A stretch of 64,000 nt of DNA, taken from contig KN834763.1 of assembly GCA_000827265.1 (NCBI GenBank), forward strand, positions 558,001 through 622,000. Reading direction: 5' to 3'. This document shows positions 1 through 12,179 of this stretch, piece after piece. The position numbers were made by a program, and so were the translations under genes. Every line of letters begins with the position of its first letter. Position 1 is the first letter of the stretch. The stretch is from Collybiopsis luxurians FD-317 M1. Lineage: Eukaryota > Basidiomycota > Agaricomycetes > Agaricales > Omphalotaceae. Below the pieces are notes generated by a model. It was not told the origin of the DNA, made no database searches, and saw nothing but the letters and a program-made list of their open reading frames with translations.

Positions 1-2697
1 CACAGGCCTCCTCCATACAAGTTTGCCGCGAAGGCAAAATAAAGCAAAAAATTGTCAAAGCCTCCGTTGGATCATTAGACATCCCAGTCCTCACCAAGGT
101 AGTCTAGAATCGGCTTCCGTCAGCTCTCAAGCACGACCAAAGCAGCATTCCCTTATAGGTAAACCATGGTACAGGTCGAACCACTCTCGAAGCCGAAGGC
201 AACCCCCGCTACGATGTGGACCAAAGGACCTCAAACCACATGCTCTCACTCGCTCCTGCTCCCATATACTCTCTTACCGATCGAAACAACCGGAAGATTT
301 CCAACCACACTCGCAATCAGGGAAGCCATCAACCAACGGCATCCTTGCTCTCGAAGAGCCGTGAAGGGACGTATGAAACTCGCGGAGCTTGATCAAGGCA
401 GTCTGTTGCAGAACTATTCCGGTATTCATACATCCCTCGTCTCCGAAAAGACGCCGAGATAGACTGCTCTCTATCCACGAACATCCAGCCGCTCTCCCGA
501 TCACTTTTCTCCTTGTATGGGCCCCAGCCGCGGAACGTTTACATCGGAAGCAGTGGATGATGGGTACTCACCAGCGGAGCAGTAACCGGATATTGTGAGC
601 CACCGACACGTCAGGGTGCTAAACTCAAGCCTCAAGCACCCAGTAAGCCGTCGCATAACTGAAGACTGCCAACTGCACTCGAGGCTGAAGAACCTCTATT
701 ACTACATCCCGAAGGAGTCGTAATTTACTGCCAGCAATGGTTGCACAACTGGCAAACAGGGACTATCGGACCGAGCAGCAGGATCCCGCGCGGGGTAGAA
801 ACACGAACTAGGTACTTGACATCCACTAGATCCTCGAAAACCCATCTTCTGGCCCCGAGGGAAGTAAACTGTCAAGAAACAGACTAGGGCGAAGAAGAGC
901 AAGGAAAGAGATACGCGGAAAAGACCTCGAGATGGGTCTTCGCAGCATCTACCCCTGGAAATGCAGATTCCGGGTCTGACACGAGACAAACCCGATCGGC
1001 ACCAAAGCTCGGCTAAAAATCACTTCCCAGCACAGATACAATTGTCCAGAAACCCTTCCACGAGGTGGGAGCGAACTAATAGGATGCAGCGAATCCATCG
1101 TAGTCAGCCTTTCTGTGCCGAAAGGGCGCGAAGTTGGGGGCGGCTGGAGCTGCCCATGCATACCAGGAGCACTGCAAAATAATCACACTTACAGAACCGC
1201 ATATAGGAAGCCAATTGCCGAACTCTGACCACAGCGCGCTCGTGCCAGAGCTAAAGACTCATCGAATACAGACCACCATCTGTCAAGGGGTTCCCACAGC
1301 GCGCTTTTCTGTTCGAGTCCCTTTTATGTCCAGAGTCAGGTTAATCCGTGTCCTATGAGTCCTGATACATATCGTCCCCGTAACCGTACGACTTTACAAT
1401 GCGCGCCGGCTTCTGGACCTCTCCTTCATCCATTTACTGCATCGGCGAATGTACCGAGAGCGAAGAGGGAATAAAGTGGCCACGGCAGTTGAAAGACGGT
1501 AGAACTGCTGCCGGGGTTTAAGCTTCAACTCGCCCGACACGAAATCAAACGAGCCGAGCCCAGCGGGGGTAGGTCAAAGGACCCTGACTGCTGGTATCTT
1601 GTGCGTATGCTTGACCCACATAGGGATTGAACTCATGTAGTGCCAAAGTGAAATTGTGAGGGATCAACCAAACAGAATGGTCTGGTGCCAAGAACATCCT
1701 TGCTAGAGTAATATGACCGAATTTGACATCAATGAGGATGCCAGTGCGAAAGTCACTTGTTAGACGCAAGCGAAGAGCTCGATCTGGGTCCGTAGTGTGC
1801 GTGTCCTGCTCCTGCTCCGACTTGTCACTCTCGAAATCCCGCGACACCTCTCTGGTGCTCCACACATTGGCTCAGCATAACACAGAAGGAAATCCAAGCA
1901 TCAGAGCATTATCCGCCTCCAATACTCGCTCTTCTATTTGAAAACGCATCGTAGACGGTTTTCTGTATGCGCGAGGAAGAGAAGGGATGGATTTGAGACA
2001 ACACAAACTGGATTTGTACAGGGTGGATACGTTCGAGCAATGTGTATTTTAAGCACTTTCCGGAGAAGCGATGGAGAGGTGTAGAAACTATCATTGCAGG
2101 AGACTATCTCGGAGAAACCAGAGAGCGCCATTCGCGTTTTGGGCAGGCAAAGGAAGTCTAGACGTGAAGTTCCCAAGCACAAAGTCGTAAGACTGTTACT
2201 CTGCAGTGCAAATGACAAAAGAGCGTTAAGAAGCAGTAGATTAGATGCACAGCAGCCCGAAAGAACTTAGGGTTAGATATCACTTCTAGCTCAGGGGAGA
2301 TCTAAAAGTGCATCATGCGGCTGGAGGAGACAAGGAATCAAGGTAGGACAGGCTGGGAAGACCAAGGACGGGTATCTGGAGCGTTAAGGATGAAAAAGAC
2401 GCGAATGAGGGACTTGAGAAATGGGGAATGGGTGGTGAGAGTTCATCGTCGTGGTGGCTTGCGAGAAACAAAAGAAAAGAGCACGGGAAATTTTGAAAGG
2501 GATGATGGTCACGTGATCGATACATGAAGCTCAAGCTCAAGTTGGGCCGTTGAATTTTGAACCTTGAACTTTTATTGAATTTTAAATATTCATCTGGCTT
2601 GGATTTCCAGTAAGATGCCGTTTCTGACTATTATAAAAAATTTGATAATTTCCGAAAAAGTCGTCTTTACTCGAGTCACGGGCGCTTAACCCCTGTC
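1..2697. other. Gene-poor stretch, no supportable gene
   Basis: About 2.7 kb without an open frame that looks coding. The longest frames are about 70-115 codons, overlap one another on both strands, have no recognisable domain and do not join through plausible introns. The best single frame is a 106-codon one on the minus strand at 1545-1865, which I do not recognise. No inverted or direct terminal repeats, tRNA or microsatellite were seen. The last 150 bases, AT-rich around 2560-2660, are probably the promoter of the Maf-like gene. The rest could be spacer or a decayed element; the sequence does not decide. Confidence 0.5.
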
Positions 2698-3551
2698 ATG
2701 ACTGAAATATCATCTCAACACATTCTCCCCCATGCTCTTCCTGTTCCAGCTATCAAGAAACTGGCTGGAAAGCGTATCGTGCTTGCATCCAATAGCCCGC
2801 GGAGACGAGACATATTAAGAACCATTGTCGGTTCAGCGATTTGCCATCTACTACTCCTCACTGATATTTCAGTAGGGACTTGCCCCAGATATTGTTCCTT
2901 CCACATTTGCAGAAGATCTGTCTCCAGCGTCTTTTGCCAATATTCATGAATATCCTGTAGCCACTGCTAGTCATAAAGCAATCGAAGTTTATGAGAGGCT
3001 CGTGGTATGCCAGTTCATTGCAGCTTTTCCTCTCTCTCAACTGGACTATTTGTTCATAGGCACAAGATCCAGATAATGCACCAGATCTTGTCATCGCAGC
3101 CGACACTGTCGTCCTCACTCATGCTCAACCATCGACATTACAGACCGATTACTCTTTACTTCCTTCCGTCGGACAGGAACTGCTCGAGAAGCCAAAGGAC
3201 AAAGCAGATAATTTACGAATGCTGATGGATCTCAATGGCCAAGTCTGTGAAGTTGTCACTGGAGTGACATTGGCGTACCCAATACTCACTGCGCCTGGGT
3301 ATGGGCTACAATCTATCGACGAACGTTCTCTAGTTCACTTTGCCGATAACCCCCAGCACATCCTCGAAGCCTATGTGGACTCTGGAGAAGGGATCGATCG
3401 CGCAGGCGGATTTGCGATCCAAGGGATGGGTGGCATACTAGTGAGGAAAATCGAGGGAGATTATCAGAATGTTGTGGGCTTCCCAATGGCTAGCTTTTTC
3501 AAGTTATTGGATGTCCTCGTCGAGGAAAACGATGATTTTTTGGAAGTATAG
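2698..3551 (+). CDS. Maf/Ham1-fold nucleotide pyrophosphatase (septum-formation Maf-like)
   Basis: Predicted to hydrolyse non-canonical or modified nucleoside triphosphates to monophosphate and pyrophosphate, cleaning the nucleotide pool in the cytosol. Three exons (2698-2826, 2876-3004, 3060-3551) give 249 residues, normal for fungal Maf proteins. The phosphate-binding signature LASNSPRR lies at residues 29-36 and the catalytic AADTVV at 99-104. Further on are the KP..A..ML segment, a VTGV strand and a C-terminal VVGFP motif, all typical of the family. The first intron is read as GT..AG ending at 2875; using the AG three bases earlier would insert an in-frame stop. The gene converges on the S28 peptidase with 54 bases between the stops. 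Family assignment is firm; the substrate (dTTP/UTP/CTP-type or m7GTP-type) is not decided here. Confidence 0.93.
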
Positions 3552-3605
3552 AAACGAACGATTTGTAAAGACAATTATACCTTTTCTTTACAACTTTTTC
3601 CTGAA

Positions 3606-5737
3606 TCATTTTCCGAAGCAAGGCAACCACTCATCCAACGCCAGTTGAAACAGTCCGAGGCCCGTGTAGAACGGCGCCTGCGACACAGGGCTGTAGAACC
3701 CAACAGTCTTGAAATCCGTGTGATTCGAATCGGGGACCAAAAGTACTCGCATGTCGGAAACATGAACCATGTTATCGTATGTAATCCCGAAAAACGTTGT
3801 CGCATTCGAAGGGACGTTGCATCCAGGAACTACCACGGAAGGTTTTCGTTGAGGAGCGTTTATTTCAATCGATGCTAGGCCCATAGTGCGCCACGGATCA
3901 ACTATCGAGCAGCGTGAGCTCGGTTCTTCGAATGGAGAGAGGAGGCCTACATTCTCCGTTAGCGAACATGATATTCGAGGATTGCATATTCCATCCGCCG
4001 TATTTATTGATATTTTCCACCTGCGGCCAGCTTGGTAGGTGGTCGGTAAAAGCTTCATTGCATTGTTGTTGGAACAATTCAAGCGAAAGGAAAGAAGTTT
4101 CGATGGACAGATTATCACTAGGGTTGCCACGTTGATAAAACCCTGCCGCACAAGAGCATTGAGTGTTGTGCATACGGCATACCGATATCTACGCACCGTA
4201 CTCTGAGCAATACTGTCTCATCCAAGACATATCTCCAGCTGGGTCGTCGGGAGACCCAGGTATAGAATCATAATCGAGCTCCGCGAGCGCAGCAAGGAAT
4301 GCTAGGAAAGCACCCTCGACTCCCGAGACAGATACGACACCGCCCTCCACTGGAGCTGCTGTAAAATTTCTGGTCTCGAGGAGATTGCAGAAAGGTAAGA
4401 GAGAATCAGCGAAGCCGTAGTACTAGATGGGTTGACAGTGAACAGGAAAGCATAGACAAGACTTCGAGGGCCTACCTGATAAAAGTCCAGAGGGTCCATG
4501 AGTATTGAGGCTGCGTCCACATCGCTAGTTCTGTTTGCTTGCTCTTTGGTCAAACCATCTGCACCGGTAGTATTTCCCCCAGGTCCACTCAAACGGGCCT
4601 TGAGTAGATCAAACTTGATATCGACGGCAGCGCTTTCGTTGGCTCCTTGAAGTACAGTATCGACATATCTGAAACGTAATCTCAATAATTCAGAGCCAGG
4701 TTCAACCAGGAAATATGTGTACTTAGTAACCGCTACCCAATCCGCAGAACAATTCCTTGTCAAGCTTCGCTCGGCAGCGGCATAATATGCCCACATGTCC
4801 ACCTGAGCATGTACTGGGGCAGATGAAGCCCACGCAGCGAAAATCGTCCCGGGATTGCGTTGGCGTAAAAGTGCTCCGCGTACTCCCGGGTAAGAGCCGC
4901 CTAGCCATACCCATGGAGTCACTGAAGGATGTAATGGCAAGCTTTGTGGTAGAATTGTAGCGGATGAGTTCAGAGAGCCAGTTGAAACCGACGAATTTTT
5001 ACTGAATGAATCAGCGAAGAAAACGACGTCCTCGAGGGCTTGCTCAGTAGTGAGGAACTGCCATTGTTGAGGGGTGGTATTTCTCTGGACAAACCGAATC
5101 CAGCTGATGTAAGTACTAAGCTAGTAGAAGCACCTACACTTATGGGAAAGGGCAAAGAATCTCCATAGTATCGATGCTCCCACAGAATCGCAATGCCCCC
5201 GTACCGCTTCGCAAGGCGCATGGTGGCCGAAAGGCCATGATATTCCTGGAGAAGATCAGACATCGAACCCATCGGAGCACCGGCTGACCTGTAGATAATA
5301 TGGAACCAACGGCTCGGCATTCTGTTCGCCAGAGTCAAAGACTTTTTGATAGTCAATGGATGTGGTAGTTTTCGAGCATCACAAAACTCGGGACTTACTG
5401 AATACAGGACCACCAGCCTCATAATAGCTTGCATTGATCCAGTATCGGTTTTGGAAAGTTGTGACGCCGTCAACGGTCAAGTTGGTGAAATGATCCAGAG
5501 GCATCTATGTGAACCTGTGGGAGGGCATCTGTGAATCGTTACAGGAGAACAAACCTCAATAAAGAGTGGTTCGTTGGATCCAGGGAGAGCAGTATTGGCT
5601 GGCAGCTCGAAAGAGTCGGGAATGCCCATTCTTGGTGCCATCCATGACGACTGACGACTTGGAGGTGTAGCGATAGTGGAACTGACAGCTAGCAACGTCA
5701 GGATGGTAAGTAGGTCAAGAAGATACATTAGCCTCAT
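3606..5737 (-). CDS. Secreted serine peptidase, family S28 (PRCP/DPP2-like)
   Basis: Likely an extracellular or vacuolar prolyl carboxypeptidase/tripeptidyl-type exopeptidase cutting after proline. The protein begins with a hydrophobic signal peptide (MRLMYLLDLLTILTLLA). It continues with the family hallmarks: a PLDHF segment, EHRYYGDS, the nucleophile motif GGSYPG (around 4890-4910), and a C-terminal DPWRTM region carrying the Asp, followed by a MVHVSDMR region carrying the His. Many Asn-X-Ser/Thr sites fit secretion. Several short introns interrupt the gene, and the reading resumes cleanly across those I checked. Start 5737 is chosen because it gives the signal peptide. The gene is divergent from TRAPPC13, with 149 bases between starts. 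Exact specificity cannot be told. Confidence 0.9.
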
Positions 5738-5886
5738 TGCAGATACTGCAAGGAAGTTTTTCCGTTATTTGTTCCCGTATGACATTTTTGAGATAGCAAG
5801 GGAATTTTATTGCATTCTAGTCGAGAAAACATACCAAGTTTAGAAATCATTGATATTTTAGCGCCCATATCAGACGCGACTCACTC

Positions 5887-8008
5887 ATGTCCTCTACAGA
5901 AAACAATCCAACAACCCACTTATTGTCGCTCAAAGTAATGCGGGTCTCTGTAAGTTTCAGTAATCTTTCATTATCTAGCACACTCATTAGTTTATAGAGG
6001 CCCGCATTAGCCAGTGCATGGCAGCCATTTTACTCATCATCTCCTTCATTCTCGGCGCATTCCACCCAATCAATCTTGTCTTTGCAGGGAACAGCTCCTC
6101 TTTCTGGTCACCCAAAGACTCTTCGAGATCTGACCCAGCCATCAGAACTGTTAACTCTTCCTTCTTCATTTGGATCCATACAGCTGGGCGAAACATTTTC
6201 AAGCTGTCTCTCTGTAAATAACGAGGCAACTGCGGAGATACACGCAGTAACTCTCAAGGTGGAAATGCAGACAGCTACTTCAAAAATCATTCTTGCAGAA
6301 ATCGGCGGTCAGGATACCAAGTTATCACCTCGGGACACGCTAGAGAATATTGTACACCACGAAATTAAGGAACTAGGCCAGCATGTACTTGCATGCACTG
6401 TTTCCTACCAATTTCCTCAGAGTTCGCGTGGGGTAGCCGCATCTGAAGAAACTTCTGAACCGAATGTTCTCACATTCAGGAAATTTTACAAGTTCGTCGT
6501 AAGCACGAGTTCTTCTGAACTTTCTGTCTTGATTGACCATCACATTTTCATGCCAGGTAACGAATCCTCTTTCTGTAAAGACGAAGGTTCATGCTCCCAG
6601 ATCACCTTCAGCAGTAATGATACCTGCTGAACGTGATAAGGTCTTTCTCGAGGTTCACATTCAGAATCTTACACCAGAGCCAATCTGGTTCGAGCGGATG
6701 CACTTTGAGGCTGACGAGAGCTGGGATGCAAGGGATATGAATGTCATAGACATCAAAGGCGAACATCAAAGCTTTTATTCAGGCCCAACGGCTTTGATGC
6801 AACCGCAGGATATGCGACAGTGCATCTACATTTTGAGCCCGAAAACTATGTCACTTGAACCAGTTGCGCACATCCCCGGTTCAATCATCCCTCTTGGCCG
6901 CCTGGATATTTCGTGGAGGTCATCGTATGGAGAACCAGGCCGTTTACTCACCTCCATGTTGACTCGACGAATACCTCTTCCTCCTCAACCTCCTCAGGCT
7001 CCGCCCGCATCCGCACTTCCTCCTTATCTGAAGAGGGTGAGCGCGTCAACTAACCCTCCAGTGCGGCCACGGTCTCCCCAACTCACCCAATCTCGCCCAG
7101 GGTCTCCTACTCCGCGAGCAGCGTCACCCACGCCGTATCGGGCACGTGCGTCCTCTGTGGTGTCAAGTTTGACGCAGGTTCCGCCATCTCCCCTCCCAAC
7201 TTCCGGTACCCTTCCCGCCCCGACAATAGATGCACACCTTCTTTTAAGGGATCTTTCTCGAGATACCATATCCGTTGGAAAGCGATTTAAGATTGCTCTT
7301 ACTCTTGTCCTGTCTTCACAATTAGCAGCGGAGAAACGGCGACAGCGACTTCAGTTGTCATTGGTGATACAGCATCTAACATTCCCTCCTGCGTCAAGTC
7401 TTTCGGAACTCTCCTCACTCGCAACATTGAGGCCACCCGATCCCTCGCTCTTTAGCCCTCGTGCTCTTTCCTCTCCAGGATTTTCCTCCCCGTCGCCTAC
7501 TCAAGCCGCCTTCAACTACCCACTAGCTCACCAGAAGCTCTTGGCCGCGTCACAAGAACATTCAGCGATCAAAGAGTCTCAAGTGGATGGGATCGTCAAC
7601 CCTGCGTCAGACCTCTTATCTTCCTTGCCTCCACCTTATTTTGAAAGAGTTGACGAGTCAAAGCGGTCAAGCATGTCAGCGGTGACTTTTAGTGGTCCCT
7701 CTGCCATTACGCTTCCTCTGGTGGAACTGGAAGCACCGGCGTCGGCTGTTTCAACCGAGTCCCCGTCATCTGATACTCCCCAGGGAGCCCCTTGGCCATC
7801 CCCGAAGCATCAGGGAAAGTTGGACTTTGAGTTGGAATATGTTGCGTTGCGGCGCGGCTTCGCGACAGTGGGAGGAGTAAGGTTAATTTTAATTGGGGAA
7901 AATTTTGTAGGCAACAATGACGAGGATGGGTCCATTGCTGCCGTGAAATACGCGGAACTAAGAATGTTGAAGGAGTGGAATGTCGTCGCTGAGGTTTGGG
8001 TGCCATAA
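5887..8008 (+). CDS. TRAPPC13: TRAPP complex subunit 13 homologue
   Basis: Subunit of the TRAPP III-type tethering complex acting on Rab1/Ypt1 membranes (Golgi, autophagy). Exons 5887-5949, 5998-6498 and 6557-8008 give 671 residues. The N-terminus shows the conserved LKVMRVSRPAL followed by TRAPPC13-type beta-sandwich sequence (LVNNEATAE-like, VHIQNLTPEPIWFE). The match resumes at the C-terminus (LDFELEYVALRRGFATVGG). Between roughly residues 340 and 470 is a long Ser/Pro-rich insert absent from the roughly 420-residue animal protein; such inserts are common in basidiomycete orthologues. The second intron (58 bases) restores frame exactly at KFV/VTNPLS. The gene converges with the S1/P1 nuclease gene. 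Confidence 0.92.
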
Positions 8009-8239
8009 CTCTATGAGCTGCCTTGTGTATGCAGTGTTGCTCCAAAGAGTGAGGAGAAAACTAAATTTTCCCTAGCGTGTCTAGATTTCTTCGCTCACTA
8101 GAGCTCTTTTTGATTGACATATCGGAAACTCTGAATTGCAGAAATTATAAACTTGATAGTACCAACAGCTTCGGAAGCTTCTATACATACGTAAATACAA
8201 GGTCATGAAACTTAAATAGGGCGTCACATTAATCTACAT

Positions 8240-9509
8240 CTACATTTCAGGAGAGCTCACAAAGAGTTCTTTCAATCTCATTCGCGCTTCTGCCTTTTGT
8301 CCTTGACTACTGGCGACGCCATCACCTAAATCGGCGAAGAGCCAGTTCAGTATACCAGCAAGACGGATGCCGCCCTGGGCCATCAGCCTCTCGAGGATAC
8401 GATTCTTCGCAATGTATCCCGCGTATTCTGGGGTGTCTAACTCGAGGTAAGGAGATTTCGGACGTGGTCTGAGAGAATCAGACGCAGATTCCAGCATGCG
8501 AAGGTGACTGTACGGAGGCTCGTCGAGAGCTTTGGGCCAGATAAAGTCACAATTCATGGCGTGAATGGGTTTGGCCCAGTGGTGCGGACAGATGGTAGAA
8601 TCATCAGTCGGAGAAGTGGTGAAACCAAAGGTGAGGAAGCGCCAGGATTGAGTCACGTAGGAGTATACGGTTGACCATGCAGAAGGATATCGATCCAGTG
8701 AAGAAGGCATGGGAGTAGCCTCCTCAGATGGACAAGCAAGCCATTCGTGAACTTCGTCTTTCCAGTCATGTTGTATACCCTCCCACACAATCTGGCGTAT
8801 AAATCCATCGTAAATGGCGCCGCGAAGATTTCGTTCAAGAGATGGAATTGGAAGAGGACGGTCGTATTTTCGCGGTACACTTCTCAGCGTTTTTGCGATA
8901 AGCAGACCATCCCAAGCCGAATGAAGGTTAGTTTGTCGACCATCGAATCTGACTTTAATCGAGTTACCGCCTCTGTCTCTTCCTGTAAGATGCAAAGGCA
9001 TATGCAGGTCGCCGACAAAGTGAACAAGAAACTTGAGAGCTTCTTCAGCTATATCGGAGTTGGTGGACTGTCCATCTACCCAGGCATCAAGCAAAGAAGT
9101 GACATTCCTAATTCCGCCAAGAACATTGATATCTTTGCTTCCCGCCCATCCTCGTTCCCCGGGAAATGCGCACGTTTCCGATGGGTAATCATCCTTTGCA
9201 CCAACATAGTGCATAGCTGCCGACCATCGCATGCTATATTTGAATCTGTCCGCCCAAGTTGAGATGGGTGCAAGATGGCATTGAGGTTCATCGGGGTTTG
9301 TTGAGGTGTAGTTAAGAATATCGCAAATAGCTGGTAAAACGCTGGGATGAAGATAAATCTGGGCAATCGTCGCAATTATTTCGTGACTAGAAAGTAGGCT
9401 CAGAAGCTAAGAGTTGGTGCTAGAGCTGAAAGACTTACCCAGCGGCACCCCAGCTTAGGACTGGAGAGAAAAGGCTGAAAGAGGCCAGGCAGAGGAAGCC
9501 AAGTCTCAT
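8240..9509 (-). CDS. Secreted S1/P1-type zinc nuclease
   Basis: Zn-dependent endonuclease/3'-nucleotidase that degrades single-stranded DNA and RNA outside the cell, releasing phosphate and nucleosides. Two exons (9439-9509, 8240-9386) give 405 residues. A signal peptide of 19 residues is followed directly by Trp20 and, five residues on, His25 (WGAAGHE). This is exactly the arrangement in which the mature N-terminal Trp and His bind zinc in P1. The other metal ligands are visible in STWAD, MHYV, HFVGDLHMPLH and LHSAWDG. The C-terminus is longer than in P1 and unrecognised. A TATA box lies about 45 bases upstream (9551-9560). The gene is divergent from NUC1, 219 bases apart. Confidence 0.95.
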
Positions 9510-9550
9510 GGTGGGAGTAATTAAAGAAAGAGTAACCACAGCAGCTAGCC

Positions 9551-9560
9551 CTTTTATATA
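9551..9560 (-). promoter_or_regulatory. TATA box of the S1/P1 nuclease gene
   Basis: Minus-strand TATATAAAAG, about 42-51 bases upstream of the nuclease start codon. The short distance implies a very short 5' leader, as is usual for highly inducible secreted-enzyme genes (inference). Confidence 0.55.
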
Positions 9561-9728
9561 CAGTGGGCTAACCAAAGCCCTAAGTACAAGAAAAGAACAA
9601 AGAGGTTGCTAACGCGAGTCGGCCACAATTGGCAATAAGCGCCAGCGGAGGCCAGGTATTTAGAACGCGTTCTTCAGCGCTAATTTTTTTGTTGGGTCAC
9701 TTTGCTCGCCGCCAAGCTGGCTCGTCCA

Positions 9729-11125
9729 ATGAGTACCATTATTCAGGCTGCGATATTTACTGCTGGTGCCCTGGTAGGTGGAGGGGTAACTGCAGTCGTC
9801 ATTAACAAAAAATCTGCTTCAAGACCTGCGGTTCCTCCTCCCACCGTGGACGGAACCATTGTTTCTCCAGCTGTTTCTACTGTTGCTCCTCCGGTTATTG
9901 GTTTGGGAACAAATGGGAGAACGCAAATTAGTGAAGTATCCAGTGTTGCTTCATTGTCTTCTTCCGCCGTCCTAAAATATGGCCATCCGGGTATGTATTC
10001 ACGTATAAGTCGTTTCTTGATGTTTCTGAAAACCGAACTAAGGGCCTATCGCGGATCCTATCATACGCAAGGCTTATGTAGCTGCATATGACCGCAGGTT
10101 GAGGCATCCAGCATGGGTATGTGAAGTCTTCCGTTATTTTGGCGCGTATCTTGAACCTCCCTCCTATTCAAGACAGCAGAACACCTCACCTTAGCCTCTT
10201 TAGGCAAGTCGGTCTTGATAACTTCTCCAGATGAATCGGGAGATAGATCGAAAAGCGCGTTCAAGGAAGATGAGTCCATTCCCGCCCTCTTCCGAGCTCG
10301 TCTGGCGGATTATTTCAGGAGCGGGTATGACCGGGGACACATGTAAGAGGTGTTTTCTAGTTCCCGTCATCGAAGATCAATCTGTTTTCTAGGGTTCCTG
10401 CAGCAGATGCCAAATTTTCACAGGTAGCTTTCGTCCTCAAAAAGCTGGCAAAGTTAATTAAAAACCTATGTAGGAAGCTATGGATGAAACTTTCTACTTA
10501 TCGAACATGGCGCCCCAAGTTGGAGACGGTTTCAATCGCCACTACTGGGCATACTTAGAAGACTGGTGCCGTCGCCTCACCGCAACATTCTCTGACGTTT
10601 ACGTCTTCACCGTTCCTTTGTATCTCCCTCATCAAGAGCCGGACGGGAAATGGCGTATTGTATGTTTTTCTACGGATATTTTTTTCGCTTTCAATTATTC
10701 TTACTGGCTACTGAACAGACTCACGAGGTTATTGGCTCACCTCCCAACGTTTCGGTACCGACACATTTCGCCAAAGTTGTACTCACTTCAAAGCCAAGTT
10801 CACCTTCCACCCCAAATATTCTTGAGCTCGCTGCCGGTGCTTTCGTCCTTCCCAATGCACCTATTCCCGATGAGACTCCATTGCAAAAGTTTGTCATGCC
10901 AGGTAAGGTTCTCCAATTGTTGTTTCATTTCGTGTCTCATCGCGCGCATTTATGAATGTAGTTGAAGCGGTGGAACGCGCAGCTGGACTGGCTCTCTTTT
11001 CCGACGCCATCAAGTCTTCCTCAAAACATATTTGTCAGTCCACGAAATGCGAAGTTATTGTCAGAAGGTTCGATGACACGCGCAAGAGGCCAGATATGAG
11101 AAGAGCAATTTCTGCACCCCAGTAG
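9729..11125 (+). CDS. NUC1: Mitochondrial DNA/RNA non-specific endonuclease (EndoG/NUC1)
   Basis: Mitochondrial beta-beta-alpha-metal nuclease that cuts DNA and RNA; its homologues act in mitochondrial DNA turnover and programmed death. Seven exons (9729-9990, 10043-10116, 10173-10342, 10393-10423, 10474-10659, 10719-10902, 10962-11125) give 356 residues in frame throughout. After an N-terminal glycine-rich hydrophobic stretch (AAIFTAGALVGGGVTAVV, a membrane anchor or import signal) comes GHPGPIADP, AEHLT, and the catalytic DRGHM. The downstream metal-binding Asn sits in YLSNMAPQ. DRGHM is split across an intron after its Met codon's second base. Start 9729 is the first ATG; an upstream in-frame TTG is not credible. 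The gene converges on mL46 with 47 bases between the stops. Confidence 0.95.
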
Positions 11126-11172
11126 GATTAAAAAGTAGTCCTGTAGATTAAAGCTGCTTAATACACTACTTA

Positions 11173-12127
11173 TTAATGATCTGACAAGATGTCCTTTACG
11201 CCCTGCCAATAATGGTCCGGAACTCGCGACTTAATTTCTTGCTTGGTTAACCAGGCAAAGTCCCTGACCGTTTCTAAGTTTGGTCGCACCTGGCCGGCCA
11301 TGATATTGGCCTTGTAAAAGAATGTTACTTCCTGGGTAGACTGTAAATTGATATCCGGAATGGAACAACAAAAGACATACTTGTGGTTGCGGTTTTCCTG
11401 ACGACGAGGATCTCGTTGGAGGCTTGTAGTGACCAATGGGATTGCGGCTGACGATCCATGTATCCATATATTCGCCACATTCTGTGAATAGATCCCTCTG
11501 CGCAGCCTGGTGGAGAAGTTCACCTTTTTTCACGTTACCCTGCGGGAACCGCCATAGACCCTCGTTTTCCTGTAATAACAGGTATAAATTGCGTTTGCCT
11601 TTTCGATCTAGGCTTTTATAGTCCCCTCCTTCGTCTGAAGGATGGACTCTGGGCATCATCTCTTCCCCTTCCCCTTCCTGTTCTGCTAGTTGCTCCACTG
11701 CAGCCTTGTTTGCAGCAGCCTTTTCTTCATCCAGGTCGTCAGCAATACCAAACTGAGGACCGAACGCGATTTTTTCGCGTTTGCGTTCTTCGAGGGTGAA
11801 CCGGGTTTCTAGGATGGAACCCTGTTTGAAGTAAAAGTCGTATGGGAAAGGATTATGAAGAGCGCGTCTGAGACGGGCTTGGTAGGCATAATAAGCTCGT
11901 TCAAAAGAAGTTGGGCTCCGTGTTATTATGGGTGCGCGGTTCAGAATGATTGAAGTGAGCAGGGTGGGTTTAACGGCGGGTGAAATGGGAGCATTAGAAA
12001 CAGAAGTGTTGGAAAATGAATCTGCCACTGTCGCCAGAGTTCGACGTCCAGCAACTACAAGAAGATAATTAGCATAAATTTGAAGGAATAAAACTATTTT
12101 CTTACTTCTACATAGTCTAGAGGACAT
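11173..12127 (-). CDS. MRPL46: Mitochondrial large-subunit ribosomal protein mL46
   Basis: Structural protein of the mitochondrial large ribosomal subunit with a Nudix-like fold. Exons 12106-12127, 11381-12054 and 11173-11340 give 287 residues. The family block ILNRAPIITRSPTSFE plus YYAYQ, then PFPYDFYFKQGS, is clear near residues 45-95. A degenerate Nudix region follows, with WRFPQGNVKKGE and a helix reading QRDLFTECGE. The canonical Nudix catalytic glutamates are only partly present, in line with a structural role. The first exon codes the start of a mitochondrial targeting sequence (MSSRLCR then RRTLATVA). The second intron is only 40 bases. The start lies 52 bases from the VMA13 start on the other strand. 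Confidence 0.93.
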
Positions 12128-12179
12128 GGCAGGCCTGCTGAAGAAGTGCACGTGATTTCAATACCCTCCTTCCGGAACT

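Noticed and set aside
1300..1330. tRNA-like B-box (GTTCGAGTCC on the plus strand)
   Set aside because: Flanking bases do not form a T-stem, and no A-box or acceptor stem is found upstream.
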